Made by a program: the position numbers and the translations under genes. A stretch of 64,000 bases of DNA from Muribaculaceae bacterium (GTDB lineage: Bacteria; Bacteroidota; Bacteroidia; Bacteroidales; Muribaculaceae): the NCBI GenBank assembly GCA_029061255.1, contig JAIDSL010000101.1, forward strand, positions 1-64,000, in the 5' to 3' direction. The notes below the pieces were generated by a model that was given only the letters and a program-made list of their open reading frames with translations, was not told the DNA's origin and searched no databases. How positions within the stretch are numbered: the first letter of the stretch is position 1; every line of letters begins with the position of its first letter. Of this stretch, positions 30,242 to 38,631 are shown piece by piece.

Positions 30242-32224
30242 ATGGATAAATACAAAATAAATATTCTGCGTGCACTTGCAGCAATATTGCTTGGTGTCGG
30301 TGCAGCCTCATGCTCTCAGGAAGACTTCGAACGGGGCAGGGCGTTGCCGGCAGGTCAATATCCGTTGGATTTTACCGTTTCCGTTGAAGGTTTACATACA
30401 CGCGCTAACGGTAAGACAGCTTGGAATAATGGGGATAAAATAGGAGTGAAAATTGGGTCTGACACCGAAGTAGGATGCTACACTTTAGACTCCAACGGGG
30501 ATGTAAACTATCAGAAATCAGAAAAAATACTTCACTGGAAGACTTCTGCCTCTACCACAGTCAAAGCATGGTATCCTTACGCACCTCAGACCAATGATTC
30601 GATTAAAGATCAGTCGAAACTGTCAGATTTTACTTCAATCGACTATCTCGCTGCCACTGCCGAAAATCAGAGTTACAAGAATACGGTAGGCTTGACTTTC
30701 AAACACCAGATGGCCAAAGTAAGATGTGATCTCAAAAGCGCAGATGTGGGAATCATACCCTTGGATACGTTGGCTAATGCCAAAGTCACCTTCAAGGGCT
30801 GCACCGTAGCCTCATTTGTCGATGGTGAGCTCACCGGGAGTGCTTTCGGGGATATTACCCCGGTCAAAGACTACCGCTCCCATGAGGCCCTGCTTGTGCC
30901 GGCCGACATGACAGGTAAAGAACTGTTTCGGATTGATTTCAAAGTGGGGGGCTATGACAAAAGCTTCAGCTACATCCCGGATGGCGATTTTGCAAACTTG
31001 CAGCCGGGGACATCGTATTTTTTCACCGTAACCTTGAGCCGAGATGAGATGGTTGTCAACGCCATCTCTGCCTCTTGGGAAGGTGAAAAAGAAGATATAA
31101 TATCCGATCAGATACCCCTGAAACTATATTTCTCTAATGATCAGACTCGAGAAATTTTTGAAAATTACGCCGAGAATGTTTATTGGGATTATGGGGACGA
31201 GTGTTATAAATCACAAGACAACACCTTCACCATCAGCCTCACGCTTGATCCTGACGGAGAAAACTTTATGAAGGGGTTTAACGTGACAGATGGCATAGTA
31301 TCGGTCAACCGTGTCAGGGTTGAGGACCGCCATGTGTTCACATTCAAGGCGCTTAGCGAAAGTGTGTGTCTTGAATATGGCGATTACGTGCAGCCGGGAG
31401 ATTTTCTATACTCCAACGGGAAGTGGCGCCCTGACATAGTAGGTGTGGACCTAAATATCGGCGGCAATGACGACGGCGAAAATGACGAAATCGATGGTGA
31501 AGAAGTCAAAGGTGAAAGCGGCAATAAGAACAACTTCAGTGGCTATGGCTACGAAGATTCTGAAACGTGGGAGTGTATCGGCGTCGTTTTCAAGGTTGGC
31601 CCTGGCAATGGTGATTCACCGGATAATTACGATATGCTGGAAACCATCCACGGCTATGCAGTGGCCCTTCACGACGTTTCGGCCCCTGACGAAATCGGCA
31701 ACTGGGGTGGTAGTCTTGAAGGTAATGTTAAAGATGCAGAAGCGGCAATTGGATTATATGATAGTTTTACCGATCTTTACAATGGCTATACGAATACTCA
31801 GAAAATGTTGCCAATCGCTGCCGCAAATACGAAAGCAATAGATAGATTCGAAGAGCCTGCTTATTGGGCATTTTACAAGTTGAATGACTATAATAAGGCT
31901 GTGAAAGTGCCCGAATCCGCAAGCCCATGGTATCTCCCTTCCATCGGACAACTCTACGACCTGTATAAATTCTCCGGACGACGCGAGCGCCTCTTAATGG
32001 CAGGCGGTGAGGAATTCATATTGAGTGACGTGGGAATTTTTCCTCCCGGATCGATGAAATATGACACATTCGGCGCAAAATACTGGTCATCGACTCAGCA
32101 CACAAGGGACATGGCATGGGTTTTCAGATTTCAGGGCGGTAAAGTTGATAAATTGACCAAGCTTGGGGTGTCTTTTAGTAGCCGGAGCAGCCTAAGTCGT
32201 GCCCGTGCGGTTTTGACATTCTAA
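30242..32224 (+). CDS. Fimbrillin lipoprotein with DUF1566-like C-terminal domain (candidate tip adhesin)
   Basis: ASCSQED lipobox; fimbrillin pattern (TFKHQMAKVRCDLKS); C-terminal PWYLPSIGQLYDLYKF...YWSSTQHTRDMAWVFRF...SRARAVLTF. Confidence 0.75.
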   Translation: MDKYKINILRALAAILLGVGAASCSQEDFERGRALPAGQYPLDFTVSVEGLHTRANGKTAWNNGDKIGVKIGSDTEVGCYTLDSNGDVNYQKSEKILHWKTSASTTVKAWYPYAPQTNDSIKDQSKLSDFTSIDYLAATAENQSYKNTVGLTFKHQMAKVRCDLKSADVGIIPLDTLANAKVTFKGCTVASFVDGELTGSAFGDITPVKDYRSHEALLVPADMTGKELFRIDFKVGGYDKSFSYIPDGDFANLQPGTSYFFTVTLSRDEMVVNAISASWEGEKEDIISDQIPLKLYFSNDQTREIFENYAENVYWDYGDECYKSQDNTFTISLTLDPDGENFMKGFNVTDGIVSVNRVRVEDRHVFTFKALSESVCLEYGDYVQPGDFLYSNGKWRPDIVGVDLNIGGNDDGENDEIDGEEVKGESGNKNNFSGYGYEDSETWECIGVVFKVGPGNGDSPDNYDMLETIHGYAVALHDVSAPDEIGNWGGSLEGNVKDAEAAIGLYDSFTDLYNGYTNTQKMLPIAAANTKAIDRFEEPAYWAFYKLNDYNKAVKVPESASPWYLPSIGQLYDLYKFSGRRERLLMAGGEEFILSDVGIFPPGSMKYDTFGAKYWSSTQHTRDMAWVFRFQGGKVDKLTKLGVSFSSRSSLSRARAVLTF

Positions 32225-32236
32225 AAGAATTTAAAT

Positions 32237-34147
32237 ATGAACAGACTGATTTTACCATATATTTTTATCCTTTCCTGCTTTCTATGTGCGTGTCAAGATA
32301 TAGATGACATTCCTACACAGGCAGGTAAAGTTGATGGAGACATAATTTCGCTCAACGTCACTGTTGCCGACAATGTTAAGTCAGGCGATCCGGCCTCGCG
32401 TGCGATAGATGACGGCATTTATACAAATTTTGAGCAGGGCGACTCGGTCGGTCTCATCGTTCTCGACAAAGACGGCAAAATTATAGTGAATAATGCCAAG
32501 TATACTTTATCTGACCAAAACGAATGGAAATACCAGAGAATCGATAACGAGAGGCCGCCAAGTTACGACAGCGAGATGCACACCTACATCGTCTATTTCC
32601 CCTACGACGAGTCGGTGGCTGATGCAGTGGCTGATGCATATTGCAAGAGCGCTAAAGATATCTTGGACTTGGACGCCTTCAAGCAGCGGGACGACCAAAC
32701 GACTGAAGAAGCTTATCGCTACTCCGACGTGATGGCATGGGAGTCGTCCAACGGCCCTATCAAGAACATTAAGGCCGAACTGCAGCATCTGCGCAACGGT
32801 ATTTCGCTCGACATCACCGTCCGGTGGAAACTGCTCACTGTCGATCCCATACATTTGAAAGAAAATCCGTCAATAGATTACAGTAACGAAACATTAATCA
32901 ATTGGGATGATTATTATCCGGATGTCGAAGACGTCAGGGAGGTAGTCACCTTTAAGATTCCCGACGAGGCTGCCATTAAAGATAAGGATGGCAATCTTCT
33001 CATGACCCATAAGGCCAAGGACGGCACCTCCCGCTACATTCTCCCCGATGGATATGAGGGTGATATAACTTATTTCTACAACTATCGTGATTGGATGTAC
33101 AGAGGAGAATTCAAAATTCAACCCTCACAGACCGGCACACTCTATTCTAAATACGAGACCGTTGATAGGGAAGTTTACACCTTTGAGGAAGTGATTGTCG
33201 GTGATTTTTATTGTAAGAACTCCCAAAATCACGGCTTTGTCCTCCCTTACGAGGCTACCGAATACTTGGATAATGACAACCACCGTTGCATAGGACTGGT
33301 GTTGCACACAGGCCAACATGAAAACGATTATGAATATAACTACAGTGAAACAGGTATAAAAGATGATTGTTGCCATGGTTATGTCTTGGCGCTGACCGAT
33401 GTCCAAAATGACCTTGACAATGACCTTGACAATGACCTTGACAATATGTTTGAGTGGGAATTGAATGATTCCTACCTTCCGTTTGAAGACGAAAAAACAC
33501 GAGAACAACTACAGTATGTCGTCAATTTAGGTCCCGAAGATTGGAGCGGATATTACAATACTCATATGATTCTGGGAACCTGCGATGAGAACGAGTGGTA
33601 CAGAAATTATTATCCAGCTGTATACGCTGCATACTATTACGGCAATCTTGTCTCCGGGACAGTTGAAGTCAAAGACCCAAAAACTAATAAGGTATACAAT
33701 AAAAATATTCTATTCAATAATCGTGATGAATCCAATAATCGTGATGAATCCAATAATCTTGATGAATCGGAGGATGATAGGCCGATCAAAGGAGTTCCGG
33801 ATATAAACAATTCCTACGCATGGCAGGAACCTCTGCAGGCTCCTGACAATACATCAGGCTGGTACCTGCCGGGTAATGGCATGCTTGTTGAGCTTGGGCA
33901 ATATGAATCCCTTTTTGAGCAACGCTATAAAGAGATAAAAGAGAAACTGGATAATGACGTTCCCTACAAGGAACACATAGGTTGGATGAGATACCATCCC
34001 TCTTGGCGTGGCTATCCCTATTACTGGTCTTCCACCGGAAGTGAACATCCTGGACGAGCGTTATCACATGAATATTCCGAGCAGAACTATACTTATCCTT
34101 CTCACAAATATTTGCGATTCGCGGTGCGCGCGGTATTGTCTTATTGA
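32237..34147 (+). CDS. Fimbrillin-like lipoprotein with DUF1566-like C-terminal domain (candidate tip adhesin)
   Basis: CACQD lipobox; AELQHLRNGISLDITV; C-terminal GWYLPGNGMLVELGQY...YYWSSTGSEHPGRAL...RFAVRAVLSY. Confidence 0.72.
   Translation: MNRLILPYIFILSCFLCACQDIDDIPTQAGKVDGDIISLNVTVADNVKSGDPASRAIDDGIYTNFEQGDSVGLIVLDKDGKIIVNNAKYTLSDQNEWKYQRIDNERPPSYDSEMHTYIVYFPYDESVADAVADAYCKSAKDILDLDAFKQRDDQTTEEAYRYSDVMAWESSNGPIKNIKAELQHLRNGISLDITVRWKLLTVDPIHLKENPSIDYSNETLINWDDYYPDVEDVREVVTFKIPDEAAIKDKDGNLLMTHKAKDGTSRYILPDGYEGDITYFYNYRDWMYRGEFKIQPSQTGTLYSKYETVDREVYTFEEVIVGDFYCKNSQNHGFVLPYEATEYLDNDNHRCIGLVLHTGQHENDYEYNYSETGIKDDCCHGYVLALTDVQNDLDNDLDNDLDNMFEWELNDSYLPFEDEKTREQLQYVVNLGPEDWSGYYNTHMILGTCDENEWYRNYYPAVYAAYYYGNLVSGTVEVKDPKTNKVYNKNILFNNRDESNNRDESNNLDESEDDRPIKGVPDINNSYAWQEPLQAPDNTSGWYLPGNGMLVELGQYESLFEQRYKEIKEKLDNDVPYKEHIGWMRYHPSWRGYPYYWSSTGSEHPGRALSHEYSEQNYTYPSHKYLRFAVRAVLSY
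33407..33442 (+). repeat. 12-bp in-frame tandem repeat x3 (NDLD)
   Basis: aatgaccttgac x3. Confidence 0.95.
33716..33769 (+). repeat. 18-bp in-frame tandem repeat x3 (NNRDES)
   Basis: aataatcgtgatgaatcc x3, third copy with 2 substitutions. Confidence 0.95.
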
Positions 34148-34192
34148 TTTCTGCTGCTGAATCCCCCATGATGGGGATACAATATAGACGAT

Positions 34193-34222
34193 AATTATGC
34201 ATTATGAATTATGCAGTATGAA
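34193..34222. repeat. ATTATGCA repeat block
   Basis: aattatgcattatgaattatgcagtatgaa. Confidence 0.8.
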
Positions 34223-34232
34223 TTTTTTTTAC

Positions 34233-34261
34233 TAATTTTGCAATTTAATTAAAAATTGCAA
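34233..34261 (+). promoter_or_regulatory. -7-like TAATTTTG overlapping 9-bp inverted repeat TTGCAATTT-N6-AAATTGCAA before pheA
   Basis: TAATTTTG 34233-34240; IR arms 34238-34246 and 34253-34261. Confidence 0.4.
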
Positions 34262-34266
34262 TCAAA

Positions 34267-35091
34267 TTGAGAAAAATAGGAATTCAGGGAATACCGGGAT
34301 GTTTCCACGACATAGCAGCGCATGAGTGGTTTTCGGAAGAGGAGATCGAGACGATTGGTTTCGCTTCTTTCGATGATATGTTTGTAGCTCTTGGAGAGAA
34401 TCCCGAGATGCTGGCAGCAGTAGCTATTGAGAATACAATCGCCGGTGCCCTCCTACAGAATTTCGAATATATACGCAAGAGCGGCCGCAAAGTGATAGGG
34501 GAATGCAAGATACGCGTTTCCCATTCTCTCTGTGCCCTTCCAGGAACAAAGATATCCGATCTTAAGGAAGTAAGGTCACACTATATGGCGCTCCTGCAAT
34601 GCCGCCAGTATCTCTCACACCATCCCCACATAAAGAAGATAGAGGACTTCGACACAGCAGGATGCGCGAGAAAGGTAGCTGAGGAAAAGATGACAGCAAC
34701 AGCAGCCATTGCCCCGGCATACGCCGCAAGACTATATGGGCTTGACATCCTCGCCGAAGGAATCGAAGACGACAACCGCAACTTCACGCGATTCCTGATA
34801 ATCGGACAGCCGGACTCCCCTACCCCGGAAGATGCTGACAAAATCTCAGTCGCATTTACAGTTCCTCATGAAAAAGGAGCCCTATCGAAAGTGCTGACCA
34901 TCCTTACCTTCTACGACGTAAACCTCACGATGCTGCAGTCAATGCCGGTCGTTGGCCACGAATGGGAATATCGCTTCTACGCTGACCTGACATTCGACGA
35001 CCGCGAGCGATGCGAGCAAGCCCTCGCCGCCGTCAAGCCCCTCACCAGCGACTTCCGCATCCTCGGCATCTATAAATCAGCAAAATATTAA
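34267..35091 (+). CDS. pheA: Prephenate dehydratase with ACT domain
   Basis: GIQGIPGCFHDIAA, AVAIENTIAGALLQNF, DDNRNFTRFLIIG plus C-terminal ACT domain. TTG start. Confidence 0.92.
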   Translation: MRKIGIQGIPGCFHDIAAHEWFSEEEIETIGFASFDDMFVALGENPEMLAAVAIENTIAGALLQNFEYIRKSGRKVIGECKIRVSHSLCALPGTKISDLKEVRSHYMALLQCRQYLSHHPHIKKIEDFDTAGCARKVAEEKMTATAAIAPAYAARLYGLDILAEGIEDDNRNFTRFLIIGQPDSPTPEDADKISVAFTVPHEKGALSKVLTILTFYDVNLTMLQSMPVVGHEWEYRFYADLTFDDRERCEQALAAVKPLTSDFRILGIYKSAKY

Positions 35092-35097
35092 ATAAAA

Positions 35098-35143
35098 TCA
35101 TGATATATCATGATAAATCATGATCCATCATGATTTATCATGA
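35098..35143 (+). repeat. Five TCATGA palindromes at exact 10-bp period
   Basis: TCATGA at 35098, 35108, 35118, 35128 and 35138. Confidence 0.9.
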
Positions 35144-36240
35144 AAACTACACAACCCCACATATTCAAAACCCCACAACTAAATATGACAGATATAAAGC
35201 CCCTATTCGACGAGGCCTCCATAATGAAGGAGCCGATAATAATTGCCGGACCCTGCTCGGCTGAAAGTGAGCAGCAAGTGCTCGAAACAGCCAAAGAATT
35301 GGCCGCCGGAGGCGTGAAGATTTTCCGCGCCGGAATCTGGAAGCCACGCACCATGCCCGGCTGCTTTGAGGGCGTCGGCGTTGCCGGCCTCCCTTGGCTT
35401 AGAAAGGTAAAAGATGAGACCGGAATGAAAGTGGGCACTGAGGTGGCAAGCAAAAACCATGTGATCAGCGCCATTGCAGCAGGAGTTGACATAATATGGA
35501 TTGGGGCCCGCACTTCCGCAAGCCCATTCGCCATGCAGGAGATAGCTGACGCTCTTCAAGAACTTGGTGCAGATATCCCGGTGCTTATCAAAAATCCGGT
35601 CAATCCTGATCTTGACCTTTGGATTGGAGCTGTGACAAGAATCTATAATGCCGGTATCCGCAGGATTGGCGTAATCCATCGCGGCTTCAGCAGCTATGGC
35701 AAGCATATCTACCGCAATCAGCCGATGTGGGCACTCCCCTTCGAGTTTGCCCGCAGATTTCCTAATATACCCGTATTCTGCGATCCAAGCCATATCAGCG
35801 GCGCGCACGACCTCGTGGCTCCACTGAGCCGACACGCACTCGACATGGGCTTCGACGGATTGATGATAGAGAGCCACTGCAACCCTGCGTGCGCTCTCAG
35901 CGACGCCAAGCAGCAACTGCTCCCATCAGAGCTCGTAGCTCTCGTCAAGGAGCTAAAGGTAAGGGAAAAACCGACCGGAACCCCTGAACTTGACGCATTG
36001 AGAAGCGAAATCGACCAGATCGACCATGAGCTGCTTGAGCTTCTTGCCAAGAGAATGGGAGTGTCGAAGAAAATAGGGGAATACAAGAAAGCCCACAATA
36101 TGATGGTGGTGCAGCTCGGACGGCATGACACAATCATGAAGCAGCGCACCGAGACGGGAGAAAAGCTTGGACTTCCAAAGGAATTCACCGGCAAGATCAT
36201 GAGCGCAATCCATGAGGAAAGCGTAAGGAGACAGCTCTGA
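35140..36240 (+). CDS. Bifunctional DAHP synthase / chorismate mutase type II (true start may be 35185)
   Basis: IAGPCSAESEQQVLETAKELAAGGVKIFRAGIWKPRT (DAHPS); C-terminal LRSEIDQIDHELLELLAKRMGVSKKIGEYK (chorismate mutase). Confidence 0.93.
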   Translation: MKTTQPHIFKTPQLNMTDIKPLFDEASIMKEPIIIAGPCSAESEQQVLETAKELAAGGVKIFRAGIWKPRTMPGCFEGVGVAGLPWLRKVKDETGMKVGTEVASKNHVISAIAAGVDIIWIGARTSASPFAMQEIADALQELGADIPVLIKNPVNPDLDLWIGAVTRIYNAGIRRIGVIHRGFSSYGKHIYRNQPMWALPFEFARRFPNIPVFCDPSHISGAHDLVAPLSRHALDMGFDGLMIESHCNPACALSDAKQQLLPSELVALVKELKVREKPTGTPELDALRSEIDQIDHELLELLAKRMGVSKKIGEYKKAHNMMVVQLGRHDTIMKQRTETGEKLGLPKEFTGKIMSAIHEESVRRQL

Positions 36241-36245
36241 TTCTT

Positions 36246-36413
36246 AATGCATAATGCATTGTATTAATGCATAATGCATAATTCATAATGCATAATTGGC
36301 TTTGCTTTCACTAAAGCAGCTCATATTGCCAAATAGATTTGATTCTATGAAGATTCCATAATATTTTTTACTCATCTTATAATTATGCATTATGCATTAT
36401 GCATTATGCATTA
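36246..36413. repeat. TGCATAAT array (36246-36298) and inverted array (36380-36413)
   Basis: Direct reading. Confidence 0.85.
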
Positions 36414-38389
36414 CAACTAAGCTTATGAAAGAAACTGAAGAAAACCTAACCACCGGCACCGGTCTGCCCGAGAATGCATTCCGCGAACTGGCAGCCGACG
36501 AGCAGTTTACGCCGGTGATGCACCCTGCCCACGACCAGAAGGAAGCGACTCCCTACTCCGTGGGAATCGGTCTGCTTATGGCTGTGATATTCTCAGCTGC
36601 TGCCGCTTACCTTGGCCTTAAGGTAGGACAGGTGTTTGAAGCCGCAATTCCTATTGCCATAATTGCAGTTGGCTTATCAAACGCACTTGGCAAGAAAAAC
36701 GCTCTCGGACAGAACGTAATCATACAGTCGATCGGTGCTTGCTCAGGTGTGATTGTGGCAGGTGCCATCTTCACTCTCCCCGCTCTCTTTATACTCCAGG
36801 CTAAGTATCCTGAGATCACTGTTCAATTCTATCAGATATTCCTCAGCTCGCTGCTTGGAGGCATACTTGGAATACTCTTCTTCATTCCCTTCCGTAAGTA
36901 TTTCGTGAAGGATATGCACGGCAAGTATCCTTTCCCGGAAGCTACCGCGACAACACAGGTGCTTATATCAAGCCAGCAGGCGAACAGCGAGGAAGGTGGG
37001 CAGGCAAAGACACTTATCATCGCATCACTTATAGGTGGCATCTACGACTATATCGTGGCTACATTCGGATGGTGGGCAGAGACTGTGACCTCGGTAGCTT
37101 CTTCAGCAGGACACACATTGATGGAGAAGACCAAACTCGTGCTCAGCTGCAACACCGGCGCAGCCCTGCTCGGCCTCGGCTACATCGTCGGGCTCAAGTA
37201 TGCCTTCGTGATTTTTGCAGGTTCGATCTTTGTATGGTGGATAATCATACCATTGATGGGTACTTACGGCTCGCCTGAGTTCCAGGCTATGGATCCCCAG
37301 GATATTTTCAGCGGCTATGCCCGAATGATTGGTATCGGCGGTATCGCCATGGCGGGCGTGATCGGTATCATCAAGTCTTGGGGCATCATTACGCAGGCTG
37401 TTGGGCTTGCAAGCCGTGAGCTTAAGGGTAAGTCATCTGCAGTGAAGGAAGTTCGTTGGCAGACGGATATCTCCATGAAGCATATCGTGCTTTTCATCGC
37501 CCTTGCACTCATAGCCGTATTGCTTTTCTTCTGGTTTGGAGTGATCCATACGTTCTGGCAGGCCATCATCGCCTTCGCAGTCGTAGTCATCATCGCTTTC
37601 CTCTTCACCACTGTAGCAGCCAATGCTATCGCGATTGTCGGCAGCAATCCGGTGTCGGGTATGACTCTTATGACACTTATCATAGCATCAGCCATCTTCG
37701 TTGCCATTGGTCTTAACGGCACGAGCGGCATCGTGGCTTCGATGGTGATCGGCGGCGTAGTCTGCACTGCACTCTCTATGGCAGGTGGGTTTGTGACCGA
37801 CCTTAAGATTGGCTACTGGCTTGGCTCTACTCCCAAGAAGCAGGAAAGCTGGAAATTCCTCGGCACCCTCGTATCGGCTGCCACTGTAGGCGGTGTGATC
37901 ATGGTGCTCAATCAAGTGTATGGCTTCACAGGCGAAAATGCTCTTGTGGCTCCGCAGGCAAACGCCATGGCAAAGGTGATCGAGCCTCTTATGATGGGTG
38001 GAGACACCCCATGGATTCTTTATATGGTAGGAGCTATCCTTGCGTGCATCCTCAATTGGCTTGGCGTTCCTGCACTCGCCTTCTGCCTCGGCATGTTTAT
38101 ACCTCTTTCCCTTAATACCCCAATGCTCGTGGGCGGCGCGATCGCATATTATGTAAGCAACTCATCGAAAGACCAGAAGGTGAACGACGCACGTCGCGAC
38201 CGCGGCACTCTCCTATCATCGGGTCTTATCGCCGGCGGAGCACTCTTCGGAGTGTTTGCTGCCATCACCCGCTTCTGCGGCTTCGAATATGAGAATCCCC
38301 TCGGCATGGAGACAACCCAGATCCTCGGCTGCGTAGCCTACGCCGCCCTCATCTGCTACCTCATCTGGGATTCGCGTCGCGCGAAATAA
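36392..38389 (+). CDS. OPT family oligopeptide transporter (likely start at 36425)
   Basis: Polytopic; PYSVGIGLLMAVIFSAAAAYLGLKVGQVFEAAIPIAI, KYPFPEATATTQVL. The first 11 codons read through a repeat. Confidence 0.9.
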   Translation: MHYALCITTKLMKETEENLTTGTGLPENAFRELAADEQFTPVMHPAHDQKEATPYSVGIGLLMAVIFSAAAAYLGLKVGQVFEAAIPIAIIAVGLSNALGKKNALGQNVIIQSIGACSGVIVAGAIFTLPALFILQAKYPEITVQFYQIFLSSLLGGILGILFFIPFRKYFVKDMHGKYPFPEATATTQVLISSQQANSEEGGQAKTLIIASLIGGIYDYIVATFGWWAETVTSVASSAGHTLMEKTKLVLSCNTGAALLGLGYIVGLKYAFVIFAGSIFVWWIIIPLMGTYGSPEFQAMDPQDIFSGYARMIGIGGIAMAGVIGIIKSWGIITQAVGLASRELKGKSSAVKEVRWQTDISMKHIVLFIALALIAVLLFFWFGVIHTFWQAIIAFAVVVIIAFLFTTVAANAIAIVGSNPVSGMTLMTLIIASAIFVAIGLNGTSGIVASMVIGGVVCTALSMAGGFVTDLKIGYWLGSTPKKQESWKFLGTLVSAATVGGVIMVLNQVYGFTGENALVAPQANAMAKVIEPLMMGGDTPWILYMVGAILACILNWLGVPALAFCLGMFIPLSLNTPMLVGGAIAYYVSNSSKDQKVNDARRDRGTLLSSGLIAGGALFGVFAAITRFCGFEYENPLGMETTQILGCVAYAALICYLIWDSRRAK

Positions 38390-38402
38390 AAGAAATCCAT
38401 AT

Positions 38403-38500
38403 ATCCTCTTGTAGGGACGCACGGCTCGTGCGTCCTTTTTTTTTTGCTGATTGTTATCACACGTCACGGACGCACGAGCCGTGCGTCCCTACAAGAGGAT
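38403..38500. repeat. Two head-to-head copies of the palindromic repeat forming a perfect 33-bp inverted repeat
   Basis: atcctcttgtagggacgcacggctcgtgcgtcc (38403-38435) and its exact reverse complement (38468-38500). Confidence 0.9.
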
Positions 38501-38631
38501 GGTGTTGCTTTTTTAATAATATCGTGTTGCTTTTTTAATATTTATGCAACACATCACTGGCTCTATCCGTGTTATAATGACAAAGAAAAACACACAATAC
38601 ACTGAAAAACACACTTAACACCTTACCCACT

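Noticed and set aside
35098-35143. TCATGA array as a CRISPR
   Set aside because: 10-bp period with 6-bp palindromes; no spacer-sized unique segments and no cas genes.
35203-35916. 237-aa minus-strand ORF inside the DAHP synthase gene
   Set aside because: The + strand has unambiguous DAHP synthase/chorismate mutase homology.
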